A stretch of DNA of 64,000 bases from Bacteroidales bacterium (GCA_017642535.1 JAGCOW010000007.1:1-64000), one strand, 5' to 3'. Shown: positions 50,409 through 60,273, numbered from the stretch's first letter. Translations and numbers: made by a program. The notes: generated by a model from the sequence alone, not told the origin.

Positions 50409-51575
50409 TTATTTGTTATGAATTGCAATGATATTGTATAATGTATCTCGTTCTACTGGTGTTTTCCCACTATCTTTTATGAGAGTTATCATCTCATCTT
50501 GGGTAATTATCGGTGTTTTTTCCACGGAACCAGCCATGGAATAGATTTTTGTGGAATCATTGATAGTGCCGTCAAAATCGTCAACACCATAATCGAGCGT
50601 AATTTGCGAGAAATCTTTCCCCAACATTGGCCAATACACTTTGAGGTGCGGTATGTTATCTAAAAAGAGTCGTGTTATGGAGAAATTTTTCAAATCTTCG
50701 GTCCACGGCAATTCGCGTTCTATGCCGAGCACATTGTTTTCTTTCTTGTATTTCAACGGAATAAACGCATTGAAACCGTGCGTTTCGTCTTGTAACGTGC
50801 GAAGACGGTTTAGGTGGTCGATTCGGTGGGCAAAGGTTTCTTTGTGACCATACAAAATTGTTGCGTTGGTTTCTATCCCCAGTTGATGTGCCTGTTTATG
50901 AATGGCAAGCCAATCGTTGCTTTTCGTTTTTGAAGGACAAATTTCCTCTCGAAGTTTCTCGTCGAAGATTTCGGCACCGCCACCAGGCATCGCATCCAAA
51001 CCACTTTCTTTCAACTTTGTCAGAACCTCGCAGATAGTCATAGAGTTGAGTTTTGCCATATATTCAATCTCAACGGCGGTGAATGCCTTGATATAAACGT
51101 GTGGCAGGATTTGTTTCACAAGACGTAACAAATCGCAGTAGTAAGCTATAGTGCGAGAAGGGTGGCAACCTCCTACAATATGCACTTCTGTAAGAGCATC
51201 GGCAGGAATAGTCTTTAGTTTTGCAGCAATTTCGTCAATGCTGTATTCCCAACTTTCACGGTCGTCTTTTTCTCTATAGTATGAGCAGAATTTACATTTA
51301 TGTACGCACACATTTGACGGCTCTATGTGGATGTTTTTATTGAAAAAAACTTGATTTCCGAATTTTTGTGTCTTAACGTAGTTTGCCAACATTCCCACAA
51401 AATTCAGATCTGCTTTTTCGTAGAGCACCAATGCATCGTCGCACGAAATTCGCTCGTTGTGCAGAATTTTCTCGGCAATGGTTTGTAATTGCTTGCTAAC
51501 AGATGATTTTACCAATAGAGATGCGATTAATTGCGTCTCTATGTTCAAAGAATTATTTGTATCGTTAGAAATCAT
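50409..51575 (-). CDS. mqnE: Aminofutalosine synthase (radical SAM)
   Basis: The product has 388 residues from ATG 51575; an upstream frame start is excluded because it lies inside the promoter. The radical-SAM cysteines are C90, C94 and C97 in CVHKCKFC. VHIVGGCHPSRTIAYYCDLL, MPGGGAEIFDEKLREEICP and the C-terminal YWPMLGKDFSQITLDYGVDD match MqnE. It makes aminofutalosine from chorismate-derived precursor and SAM in the futalosine route to menaquinone. MqnC has a similar site, but its HIVGGxHP-like element is less exact. Other futalosine genes are not in the window. Confidence 0.88.
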   Translation of the reverse strand: MISNDTNNSLNIETQLIASLLVKSSVSKQLQTIAEKILHNERISCDDALVLYEKADLNFVGMLANYVKTQKFGNQVFFNKNIHIEPSNVCVHKCKFCSYYREKDDRESWEYSIDEIAAKLKTIPADALTEVHIVGGCHPSRTIAYYCDLLRLVKQILPHVYIKAFTAVEIEYMAKLNSMTICEVLTKLKESGLDAMPGGGAEIFDEKLREEICPSKTKSNDWLAIHKQAHQLGIETNATILYGHKETFAHRIDHLNRLRTLQDETHGFNAFIPLKYKKENNVLGIERELPWTEDLKNFSITRLFLDNIPHLKVYWPMLGKDFSQITLDYGVDDFDGTINDSTKIYSMAGSVEKTPIITQDEMITLIKDSGKTPVERDTLYNIIAIHNK

Positions 51576-51602
51576 TTCAAAATTCGTTCTAAATTTCCGA
51601 AA

Positions 51603-51610
51603 CAAAGATA
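51603..51610 (-). promoter_or_regulatory. -7 box for mqnE
   Basis: The minus strand reads TATCTTTG, 28 bases before ATG 51575 and just after the GH9 stop (51621). Confidence 0.5.
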
Positions 51611-51620
51611 CGGAAACTGA

Positions 51621-53792
51621 TTACTTCACAATAATCTGTTTTACGATAATTTGTCCTCGGTTGAACAACTGTAGGACATATACTCCTGTTGGCAAATTCC
51701 GTAAATCCAAGTGAATCAAACTTCGGTCGGTTTCTTGTGAAAACACGCAATTTGACTGTATATCAAAGAGTTTGACGTTTTTATAGTCGGTATTTTCAGT
51801 TTCTATATACAAATCATCTTCTGTCGGGTTAGGATATATTTTTATATCTGGATTTATCAACTGAGAAACTGCGTCAGGTTGCGAATTTTCCGCTTTTTTT
51901 GCAACGAATTTTGAAAGCAAACGAATGTAGTTTACTTGGTAGCCACAGCTTGGCTCGGTAATTGTCCACGAATTCACCGGCCAACCGTCGTTGAAGTCGT
52001 GGTAACGTTTTGCAAATGGTTCATCTTCGGGGAAAATCAAATCTTCTCGGCACAAACTATTGTTATATTTAGAACCACAACTTTGATTGTCACAGCACGA
52101 AGCCAACGTATATGTGTTGATATTTTCACCGCTCACGTATCCGTAAGGGCCACCAATCAAATATCCTGGAGCAGGACCATACGTTGAGGTGGCAACGTCG
52201 TCCCAATCTTCGCTTCCGTTGCAAAACCAACTATGGTACATTTGATTCACACTATTCGATGCACCTCGTTCGTTCATATTCGTCAGATATACCATAGCAA
52301 ACGGATTCACCCCGTGAATGTAGTGAATGTAATCCTCGGCGGCTGTCAAAAACTCTTCCTCGTTGTTTGTAAGTGACTGTTTTGCATACGCATAGTACAA
52401 ATTACCATATGTACATTTGTGAGAATTTGAGCCCCAATTATAATGACGACAATGGGAACGATATGCGTCCGTTCCCAACATATTGCCAAGGTCGTCCTTC
52501 GATTTGTAAAAGCCTTTTTGCAATCCAGCGGAAATGGTTTCCTGAATCGTCTTTGAAACATTATTCATCGTCAGATAACGAAGAAGCATATATTCGTCTT
52601 GCTGACGATATTGGTCCATATAATTATACCATTTGAAGAAATCCAATTCGGTATAATGTGTTTCAAATACCGACAAATAAGAAGCTTTACCCGTCATTTC
52701 ATACAAATACAAAGATGCGTTCAAACGTTGAACTAATCGTACCGAAGTTCCACCTTCTTGTTCACCTGCAGCTACACCGTTGTCGCTATTCCTAAACTCG
52801 ACGCTTGGATTTGCTTCTGCCCAGTTCCATGCTTTTTCAGCTGCTTTTTTCAGTGTATCTGCATAGATTTGATTGAAATCCTTATACACAATATAACCTA
52901 TGGCAAATGCTTTGGCGGCAGCGTAAGACGCATTTGTCGTCGCTGGTCCGTAGAATGTCTGACGGTCGCATGTTGAAGGGGGTGAAGCACCTTCTAAGTC
53001 ATTTACACACAAGACAGAACCATCTTCTTCCTGCATGCGAAGAATCCAGTCAAGTTCCCATTTGACTTCGTCCAATAAATCGGGGATACCATTTCCAGAT
53101 TCTGGGATATTATAATCGTCGGTCCAAACATCTGGATTTTCCCTATATGCGTTCAGAAGAATTTCAACATAATTGCACCCCCATACCGTATATTTGTTCA
53201 TGTCGCCTGCATCGTACCAACCACCGTGTATGTCACGTTCGGTTAAGGCGTTATCCATATCGTTCCATAAACGACATCGCACATCTTGCCAGGGGAGAAT
53301 GTGACTTGCCTCGTCGCTCCACGCTTCTCCTGCATATTTTGCGTCCTTGTCGCAACCTGCTCGTTGGTAAAACAACATACGCACAGCGTCTTTCAGCACG
53401 GAATTATACACATCGTCGGCAATGCGAAACGAATAGGAACGAACTTGGTTTTCAACGTCATATATATAATATGTACCATCGTCAGTCACATTAGAGAAAT
53501 CGAACCACCACACTTCGTCGCCGTATGCCACATCGTTGTCGCCCGACGTAAAATGTGTGATATTGCCTTCAAACACGCTTGTTTTGCTGTTGGCATTCAC
53601 CACCTGATACATATTCCCAGGTGTGAAAGACTGACTTTTGTCATAGCCGACTTTGGGATTTCGTATAATAGCCACTTTCTTGTCTTGTGGTCGGTAACCA
53701 AATTGGTCGGTGACAATGAATTTCGTTATTTCTTGAGAGAAGAGGTTAGTCGTAACTATCCAACAAAAGACAAGGAGGAAAAATCGTTTCAT
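51621..53792 (-). CDS. GH9 cellulase with CelD-type Ig domain and T9SS sorting domain
   Basis: The product has 723 residues. A signal peptide (ending TTNLFSQ) is followed by an N-terminal Ig-like CelD_N domain (FGYRPQDKKVAI, YYIYDVENQVRSYSF), then the GH9 (alpha/alpha)6 barrel with GGWYDAGDMNKYTVWG (nucleophile-activating Asp) and TITEPSCGYQVNYIRLLS (acid Glu). The C-terminal 80 residues carry KIYPNPTEDDLYIE and LPTGVYVLQLF, a type-A CTD for T9SS export to the surface. The substrate is probably cellulose or mixed-linkage beta-glucan. No adjacent SusCD pair was found. Confidence 0.9.
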   Translation of the reverse strand: MKRFFLLVFCWIVTTNLFSQEITKFIVTDQFGYRPQDKKVAIIRNPKVGYDKSQSFTPGNMYQVVNANSKTSVFEGNITHFTSGDNDVAYGDEVWWFDFSNVTDDGTYYIYDVENQVRSYSFRIADDVYNSVLKDAVRMLFYQRAGCDKDAKYAGEAWSDEASHILPWQDVRCRLWNDMDNALTERDIHGGWYDAGDMNKYTVWGCNYVEILLNAYRENPDVWTDDYNIPESGNGIPDLLDEVKWELDWILRMQEEDGSVLCVNDLEGASPPSTCDRQTFYGPATTNASYAAAKAFAIGYIVYKDFNQIYADTLKKAAEKAWNWAEANPSVEFRNSDNGVAAGEQEGGTSVRLVQRLNASLYLYEMTGKASYLSVFETHYTELDFFKWYNYMDQYRQQDEYMLLRYLTMNNVSKTIQETISAGLQKGFYKSKDDLGNMLGTDAYRSHCRHYNWGSNSHKCTYGNLYYAYAKQSLTNNEEEFLTAAEDYIHYIHGVNPFAMVYLTNMNERGASNSVNQMYHSWFCNGSEDWDDVATSTYGPAPGYLIGGPYGYVSGENINTYTLASCCDNQSCGSKYNNSLCREDLIFPEDEPFAKRYHDFNDGWPVNSWTITEPSCGYQVNYIRLLSKFVAKKAENSQPDAVSQLINPDIKIYPNPTEDDLYIETENTDYKNVKLFDIQSNCVFSQETDRSLIHLDLRNLPTGVYVLQLFNRGQIIVKQIIVK

Positions 53793-53825
53793 TATGTTAT
53801 TTTTAGAATCTGTTTTTAATCTTTT

Positions 53826-53852
53826 ATTCCGGACGCAAACGTTGCGTTCCTA
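53826..53852. repeat. Degenerate GTAGAGACG-family palindrome
   Basis: GGACGCAA, ACG and TTGCGTTCC form a palindromic centre similar to the family at 4191 and 27395, with diverged ends. It lies between the metallopeptidase and GH9 genes. Confidence 0.4.
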
Positions 53853-53901
53853 TGAATATCCATCTTCAATACACCTTAATTCTTAACTTTTAATTGTTAA
53901 T

Positions 53902-54774
53902 TTATAAGTCTTTTTCTGGGATTCCGAATGTGGTGACTGACATATCGCCCGTTTCAATACCTTTCTTCAGCCATTTCATACGTTGTTTTGAGGTTCCATG
54001 CGTGAAACTTTCGGGCTGACTGTAGCCACGTGCTTTCTCTTGCAGATAATTGTCGCCAATTTTCTGTGCACAGTCAATAGCTTCTTCAATATCGCCATCT
54101 TCGAGCGATTTATATTTTTGGTTGTCGTAGTGAGCCCACACACCGGCATAATAGTCGGCGAGCAGTTCCAGACGGACACTGATTTTATTTGCTTCGGTTT
54201 TGCTCACGCGATTCATCTGATTATGGGCTTGTCCGAGAGAACCCAAGAGATTCTCAACGTGGTGTCCTACTTCGTGAGCGATGACGTAGGCATACGAAAA
54301 ATCACCATCGGCGCCAAGTTGGCTTTTCATTTGGGTGAAAAACGATAAGTCAATGTACAGTTTTTGGTCTCCAGAGCAATAAAATGGACCAACAGCCGAG
54401 GTTGCCGAACCGCATGCACTATTGACCGAACCCGTAAATAGCACCAACGTTGGTGGTGTGTATGTTTTTCCCATTTTTTTGAAAATGGCGCTCCAAACGT
54501 CTTCGGTTCCAGCCAAGACTTGCCGAGAGAATTTTGCAAGTTCCTCTTCTTCAGCGGAAAAAGTAGTGGAACCCTGCGATGACGGTTGCAACATCTCACT
54601 TCCCGCATTTTGCATCACATTGGTAACCACGTCGGTAAGGTCGCCACCCGAAAGGAATGTGATAACTGCAATAAGGATAATTCCACCTATGCCAAGTCCT
54701 GCTTTTGTCCCAGTGGAACGTCCACCACGGCGGTCTTCCACATTTGTACTCTCACGTCGTCCGTTTAATTTCAT
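53902..54774 (-). CDS. Neutral zinc metallopeptidase (YpfJ family)
   Basis: The product has 290 residues. An N-terminal basic region and one membrane segment (about 25-42, AGLGIGGIILIAVITFL) are followed by an extracytoplasmic peptidase domain with the metal-binding motif HEVGHHVE and the downstream Glu in LELLADYYAGVW. This is the family annotated as KPN_02809 or YpfJ. It probably cleaves proteins or peptides in the envelope; the target is unknown. It stands between two GH9 genes on the minus strand. Confidence 0.88.
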   Translation of the reverse strand: MKLNGRRESTNVEDRRGGRSTGTKAGLGIGGIILIAVITFLSGGDLTDVVTNVMQNAGSEMLQPSSQGSTTFSAEEEELAKFSRQVLAGTEDVWSAIFKKMGKTYTPPTLVLFTGSVNSACGSATSAVGPFYCSGDQKLYIDLSFFTQMKSQLGADGDFSYAYVIAHEVGHHVENLLGSLGQAHNQMNRVSKTEANKISVRLELLADYYAGVWAHYDNQKYKSLEDGDIEEAIDCAQKIGDNYLQEKARGYSQPESFTHGTSKQRMKWLKKGIETGDMSVTTFGIPEKDL

Positions 54775-55000
54775 TTTTTATGAATTTACATATTAATATA
54801 ATGCAATAATACAAAAAAAGGGAACACGTTTCGTCACTCATCTCCATTACCAAACAAAAAATTTGTTCCGAAATTTTACGATTTTCCAGAATAATAGGTT
54901 TATTTTTCTATCTTTACCCGTCAATTTAGTTCAATGTATCTGTAACGATATATACTAAGTGAGAGGAAGAAATAAATTAAAAACTGGAAAATCAAAACCG
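54775..55000. other. Intergenic region upstream of GH9 cellulase 2
   Basis: It holds the divergent promoter region. TATCTTTA (one mismatch to TAnnTTTG) stands about 90 bases before the GH9 start at 55001. No other feature was recognised. Confidence 0.4.
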
Positions 55001-58000
55001 ATGAAAAAAATAACATTCCTACTTCTGTCAGCATTGTTTATGGCTGATTTTGTCGTAGCACAAACATTCTCAACTGAAGACTACCAAAAGGCGGCGTGGA
55101 TGACGCTTCGTTTCTACGGCGGTCAACGTTCAAGCCAGAAATCATTGGAAGGACCAAACTGGTTGATTATGGATCACGATGTCTCTTCGTCAGACCAATC
55201 AAGTTTGTCGGGAAAAGGTTTTAGTGCGAGTGCATATAGAAAAGGATATGATTTTACGAACGATGCCGATGGCTCCGTTGATTTGAGTGGTGGTTGGTTC
55301 GATTGCGGTGATCACGTAAAATTCGGACAAACACAATTCTATTCTGCGTACATTGTCTTAAAAGGATTTTCAGAATGGCCAACTGGTTATGATGATTATT
55401 ATTCCTACGATTATTCTGGCTATCATGCCGCACAGGACTTTTCGTGGGAAGGTAAGAAAGGTATTCCCAACGGTATTCCTGACGTATTGGATGAAGTGAA
55501 GTTTGTGTGTGAATTTTTTATTAAATGTTCTCCTAACGCGACCACGTTTTATTCTCAAGTAGGAGATGGTAATAATGACCAAAAGAACTGGCTTACTTCA
55601 GTTGCCAAGGCAGCCCTTCCTAATAATCAAGGAGGGCAAAACGATGGTTCACGAAGTGTTGTTAAAAATCCTGATGATTGTGCCATGCCGTCGTTTTGTG
55701 CGGCAACATTGGCTTTGTTTTCAAAAGTGTATAAGAAATATGATTCCGAATTTGCCGAGACCTGTTTGCAGCACGCAAAATATGCCTTTTCATATGCAAG
55801 CGCCAAAAAGGGAAAGTCCGCGGCAGCGGGAGGTTTCTATCCCGCTCACAAAAATCCATACGATGCCTATATTTGTGCTGCCGCAGAATTGTTTTGGGCG
55901 ACGGGTGACAATTCATATAAAAGTCAGGCAATTTCAAATAATAGCAATGTAAAAGACCATAATTGGCAATTCGGATTTGATAATTGTGACGATATCGCAA
56001 TATATAATCTTCTCAAATTAGGTGACACGTCACAGTTGGAATTATTAGGTAAATTCGTCAATACTTATTATAAAGGACAGGTAAACTCTCAAGGAGTGTA
56101 CATGTCGAGTGATAATTGGGGAACGCTTCGTTACAATGGGAATGTCGCCTTTATCATGGCATTATATGATACCTATATGGAAGAAAATGCTGTTGATAAT
56201 TCTATATATGCTAATATAGATTTTATTATGGGTAATAACTCTGCGAACTTTTCTTACATCGTTGGTTTCAAACCGAGAAGTGGCAATTATACAGCGGCGC
56301 AACATCCATATCATAGGAATGTGTATTTGAACGATAATGCCAGTGCAGGACAACAGAATTTGAACATACCAAACCGTAATAAGCAATTCGGAGCTCTTTG
56401 TGGCAGTCAGGGCTATAATCCTAACACGTTGAAAAATGCAAGTTCTGACGCACAGGGGATTACCGAAGTTGGTATTGACTTGAATGCCGGTTTAACAGGT
56501 GCTTTGGCTTACATTGTTTCTAAAATAGCCCCTGTCGATACCTCCAAGTTTAGTGTAGAGGAAACGATAGAGATCACATCAACTACAATTCCTCCTATTT
56601 CTGCAAGTGAAGAGGAAGACTTACCCGAACTACAATTGTCAGAATTTTTCTCGACAACAGACAATGAATTGGTGTATTCTGTAGAATCTTCTGACCCGGC
56701 GATAGTATATCCGGTAATGCGTGGTGAAGTATTGGAATTTGTGCAATATGGCACAGGAACGGTTACCATCACGGTAACTGCAACGGCAGGTACAAGTACA
56801 GCGAGTCAGTCGTTTACCATCACCATAAATCCAAAACAAGAGGTGAAGCCATGCGAATTGATTATTACACCAGAAATCTCCGATGTTTCGTGTTTCGGAG
56901 GTGAAGACGGAAAGATAGAACTTTCCGTTTCTGGCGGTGTAGAGCCATATCAGTTCAAATGGAACACGGGACGTACAAGTAACGGTATTTATTCGGTTCC
57001 TGCTGGAGATTATTCCGTGCTTGTAAGGGATTCTGTCGGTTGTACAACTACAAGCTCTTTTAGTATAGAAGAACCAAGTGAAATTAGTGTATGGGAAGAC
57101 ATTACAAATCCAACGTGTGGACAAGACAATGGTGCGATATCTATTGCCGTTTCGGGTGGAACGGCACCATATACGCAGATATGGTCAAAGGCGAATAGCG
57201 ATGCTGCGGTGGTAATTGTTCCTGAAAATTTGACGAGTGATGTTTATAAGGTAATAATTATTGACGATAATGGTTGTAGAATAACCAAAAACTATGCTTT
57301 GCAAGATGGCGGTGCGCCAACGGTTTCGCTTGTCAGCGTCACTCCGTCGAAATGTAATGAAGCGACTGGTAGTTGTGAAATAGCTATTTCAGGTGGTGTT
57401 GAACCTTATTCGATTTCGTGGCTTGATTCTGCTTCCGTTTGGAATGAAAAGAAACGTCCAGCATTGCTCCCAAGAGATTATACGGTAACGGTAAGCGATG
57501 CAACTAATTGTCGTAGTGCTTTCAGAGTTGAGGTTCCGACAATCCCATTACGTCCGCCAGAAATCGCGTTGGTTACCGTTGGTGAAGAATCAGGGAAAAA
57601 CCTTGTGGTTTGGCAGAAACCTGAAACCGATGTGATTGACCATTACACGATTTGGCGCGAAGGCGATGAATATGGAAAATATGATAAGTTAGGTACGGTT
57701 CCGTTCGCAGAGACAAGTATTTTTGCCGACCCTGATGCTGATATTATGGCTCAGTCATGGCGTTACAAGATTTCGGCTACTGATGCGTGTGGCAACGAGT
57801 CGCCGTTGAGCAAGGAACATAAGACAATTCATTTGCAAAAAAATCGCGGCTTGGATGGTGAAGTAAATCTTGTGTGGGACAGTTACGAAGGTGTTGAGTA
57901 CGCTTCGTATCTCATTTATCGGCAGACAAAGACAAAAGTCGAATTATTCAAGAAAGTGTCGGCAAGTTTGAACCGCTATACCGACTTGAATCCTCCGACA

Positions 58001-58348
58001 GACGTGATTGGCTACTATGTAGCAATTCAATTGCACGATACGGTTGATGTTAACAAACCATTGAAGGCAGAAAGTGGACCTTTCATTATTGCAATCAGCA
58101 ACATAGCAGAATTGGAAAATTATGCTGACGCAATTGAAGAAGTTCCTGAAAATCAAATAATTGCGTATGCAAAAGAGAAAAACATTATTGTTAATTCTAT
58201 GGAACAGGCAAATGTTTTGGTATTTGACATTACAGGTCAATTGGTTGCTCAACAAAATATACGGCAAACAACAGCAATTCCTGTGAAAGCTGCAGGCGTG
58301 TATATTGTGATTGTGGGAAATAGTGTGTCTAAGGTTGTGATTTATTAA
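55001..58348 (+). CDS. GH9 cellulase with SprB-like repeats, FN3 and T9SS sorting domain
   Basis: The product has 1115 residues from ATG 55001. A signal peptide (ending DFVVAQ) is followed by a GH9 catalytic domain: SGGWFDCGDHVKFGQTQFYS (catalytic Asp), AAQHPYHRNVY, and GIDLNAGLTGALAYI with the acid Glu in ITEVGID. Then come an Ig-like domain, three SprB-like repeats (VSCFGGEDGKIELSVSGG, CGQDNGAISIAVSGG and CEIAISGGVEPYSISW), an FN3-like region and a final VFDITGQLVAQQNIRQ / AGVYIVIVGNSVSKVVIY sorting domain. It is a surface endoglucanase. The fusion to SprB repeats, usual in gliding adhesins, is notable. Confidence 0.88.
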   Translation: MKKITFLLLSALFMADFVVAQTFSTEDYQKAAWMTLRFYGGQRSSQKSLEGPNWLIMDHDVSSSDQSSLSGKGFSASAYRKGYDFTNDADGSVDLSGGWFDCGDHVKFGQTQFYSAYIVLKGFSEWPTGYDDYYSYDYSGYHAAQDFSWEGKKGIPNGIPDVLDEVKFVCEFFIKCSPNATTFYSQVGDGNNDQKNWLTSVAKAALPNNQGGQNDGSRSVVKNPDDCAMPSFCAATLALFSKVYKKYDSEFAETCLQHAKYAFSYASAKKGKSAAAGGFYPAHKNPYDAYICAAAELFWATGDNSYKSQAISNNSNVKDHNWQFGFDNCDDIAIYNLLKLGDTSQLELLGKFVNTYYKGQVNSQGVYMSSDNWGTLRYNGNVAFIMALYDTYMEENAVDNSIYANIDFIMGNNSANFSYIVGFKPRSGNYTAAQHPYHRNVYLNDNASAGQQNLNIPNRNKQFGALCGSQGYNPNTLKNASSDAQGITEVGIDLNAGLTGALAYIVSKIAPVDTSKFSVEETIEITSTTIPPISASEEEDLPELQLSEFFSTTDNELVYSVESSDPAIVYPVMRGEVLEFVQYGTGTVTITVTATAGTSTASQSFTITINPKQEVKPCELIITPEISDVSCFGGEDGKIELSVSGGVEPYQFKWNTGRTSNGIYSVPAGDYSVLVRDSVGCTTTSSFSIEEPSEISVWEDITNPTCGQDNGAISIAVSGGTAPYTQIWSKANSDAAVVIVPENLTSDVYKVIIIDDNGCRITKNYALQDGGAPTVSLVSVTPSKCNEATGSCEIAISGGVEPYSISWLDSASVWNEKKRPALLPRDYTVTVSDATNCRSAFRVEVPTIPLRPPEIALVTVGEESGKNLVVWQKPETDVIDHYTIWREGDEYGKYDKLGTVPFAETSIFADPDADIMAQSWRYKISATDACGNESPLSKEHKTIHLQKNRGLDGEVNLVWDSYEGVEYASYLIYRQTKTKVELFKKVSASLNRYTDLNPPTDVIGYYVAIQLHDTVDVNKPLKAESGPFIIAISNIAELENYADAIEEVPENQIIAYAKEKNIIVNSMEQANVLVFDITGQLVAQQNIRQTTAIPVKAAGVYIVIVGNSVSKVVIY

Positions 58349-58405
58349 AATAACGGAAGGTGGAAAAATATCATTCTTAATTTTTAATTTTCACTCTTAT
58401 TTTTT

Positions 58406-58413
58406 TACTTTTG
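58406..58413 (+). promoter_or_regulatory. -7 box for efp
   Basis: TACTTTTG then CC, 38 bases before ATG 58451. Confidence 0.55.
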
Positions 58414-58450
58414 CCCCAAAAGATTGTCAAATAAAAATAGAAAAAAAAGT

Positions 58451-59014
58451 ATGATTAACTCACAGGACATTAAGAAAGGTGTGGCTATCCGTATGGATGG
58501 GAAAATTTATGTTTGTATAGATTTCTTGCACGTAAAACCAGGTAAAGGAAATACGATTATGCGTACCACGTTGAAGGACGTTGTTTCGGGTCGTGTGCTT
58601 GAACGTCGTTTCAATATCGGTGAAAAATTGGAAGATGTTCGCGTTGAACACCGTCCATATCAATATTTGTATCAGGAAGGAACTGACTATGTGTTCATGA
58701 ATCAGGAAACTTTCGAACAAATCAACGTAATGCACGATTTGATTTCAGGTGTTGATTTTATGAAGGAAGGTGACGTTGTGGATGCTGTTTTTGATGCTTC
58801 TACAGAAACGTTGTTGTTCGCTGAAATGCCTCAGATGGTTGTTTTGGAAGTTACTTACACCGAGCCAGGCGTAAAGGGCGATACTGCTACAAATGCAATG
58901 AAACCTGCAACAGTAGAGACTGGTGCGGAAGTTCGCGTACCTTTGTTTATCAATGTTGGTGAGAAAATTAAGATTGATACGACTGACGGCTCTTACAAAG
59001 AACGTGTAAAATAA
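58451..59014 (+). CDS. efp: Elongation factor P
   Basis: The product has 187 residues, the usual length. K32 in VKPGKGNTIMRT is the loop residue that is modified or contacts the stalled ribosome. PYQYLYQEGTDYVFMNQETF and the C-terminal VRVPLFINVGEKIKIDT follow the family pattern through all three beta-barrels. EF-P relieves ribosomes stalled at proline runs. The start at 58451 gives the normal N terminus; in-frame codons upstream lie beside the promoter. The SpoIIE gene follows 16 bases later. Confidence 0.95.
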   Translation: MINSQDIKKGVAIRMDGKIYVCIDFLHVKPGKGNTIMRTTLKDVVSGRVLERRFNIGEKLEDVRVEHRPYQYLYQEGTDYVFMNQETFEQINVMHDLISGVDFMKEGDVVDAVFDASTETLLFAEMPQMVVLEVTYTEPGVKGDTATNAMKPATVETGAEVRVPLFINVGEKIKIDTTDGSYKERVK

Positions 59015-59030
59015 CAAAACTATGTGAGCC

Positions 59031-60269
59031 ATGACGCAAGAAAGTCAAACGATTCAACAGCGTTTGGATTTCGCTAATTTTAAGTTGAAATCATTGCTGG
59101 GAATTACTTTGGCTATCAATGCGAACAAACCGGCTCGCGAGTTGTTGGACAAATATCAGCAGATACTCTGTACGGGGTTGAATATAAAAACTTTAGCGGT
59201 TTTTATCGTTTCAATCGGCTGGAAAAAAGTAATATCAGTTGGTATTGAAGATAATTTTGGAGACAACGCTGATGAGGTTTCGTCAACGTTGTCTCCTTTT
59301 TCGGAGATAACGGACTTATCAAAAAGGGAGGAACCTTTTTTTAGAAATTTTGACGTTCTTATTCCTGTTTTTCATAAGGATATACAGTTAGCGTATGTTT
59401 TGCTTGGTGAAAATAGGGACGTCGCACAACGGTTTGAGAGACTTTTCGATCATCTTGATATTATTCAAACTTTGACCAACATTGTCGCCGTTGCTTTGGA
59501 AAACAAGCGGTTGTATAAAAAATCCTTGGAACAGGAATCTTTGAAAGCAGAACTTGAAGTTGCGTCAAAACTGCAAGCAATGCTGATTCCCAATGCAAAT
59601 TCTATAAAGAAAAACGATTTCATTTCGGTTTCTACCTATTATCATCCTCATTCGATGGTGGGTGGCGATTATTATGATTTTATCCAACTGAATGATTCCG
59701 ATTTCGGATTTTGTATTGCCGATGTTTCGGGGAAAGGCATTTCGGCTGCCATGCTGATGGCGAATTTTCAAGCGAATCTGCGGATTTTGTTCAAGAAAAA
59801 TATCCCGTTGATTTCATTGGTGAGAGATTTGAATCAAAATGTGAACAATAATTCGCAAGGCGACAGGTTTGTCACGTTTTTCGTGGGGAAATATAGCGCC
59901 AAACGGAAAAGTCTGCATTACATAAATGCGGGACATAACCCTCCGTTGCTGTTGCGAAAGGACACTTCGGATTTGGTGTATCTTACTGCCGGATGTGTCG
60001 GTTTGGGTATGTTGGAAGAAATTCCCAAAATCACGGCAGGAACGATTGGTATTTCTTCGGGCGACAAACTGCTGTGTTATACCGACGGACTGATTGAAGC
60101 CGAAAATGATAAAGGCGAAATGTATGGTACCATCCCGTTGGAAGGTGCGATTACGATAGATGGAAACGCCGAAGACGTGATTCATTATCTGAAATCCGAT
60201 TTGGATACGTTTGTTGGTGACAAAGCGTTGACCGACGATATTTCAATCTTAGGAATAGATTTTTTGTAA
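59031..60269 (+). CDS. SpoIIE-type PP2C protein phosphatase
   Basis: The product has 412 residues. The N-terminal part (about 1-165) looks like a GAF-type sensor, then a short linker helix (SLEQESLKAELEVASKLQAM) leads to a SpoIIE domain with metal-binding Asp in MVGGDYYDFIQLND and FCIADVSGKGISAAMLMANF, INAGHNPPLLLR, LCYTDGLIEAEND and ALTDDISILGIDF. It should dephosphorylate a Ser/Thr-phosphorylated regulator, such as an anti-sigma antagonist or a SiaC-like protein. It may be co-transcribed with efp and the sulfatase-like gene that starts 4 bases later. Confidence 0.88.
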   Translation: MTQESQTIQQRLDFANFKLKSLLGITLAINANKPARELLDKYQQILCTGLNIKTLAVFIVSIGWKKVISVGIEDNFGDNADEVSSTLSPFSEITDLSKREEPFFRNFDVLIPVFHKDIQLAYVLLGENRDVAQRFERLFDHLDIIQTLTNIVAVALENKRLYKKSLEQESLKAELEVASKLQAMLIPNANSIKKNDFISVSTYYHPHSMVGGDYYDFIQLNDSDFGFCIADVSGKGISAAMLMANFQANLRILFKKNIPLISLVRDLNQNVNNNSQGDRFVTFFVGKYSAKRKSLHYINAGHNPPLLLRKDTSDLVYLTAGCVGLGMLEEIPKITAGTIGISSGDKLLCYTDGLIEAENDKGEMYGTIPLEGAITIDGNAEDVIHYLKSDLDTFVGDKALTDDISILGIDFL

Positions 60270-60273
60270 TGAA

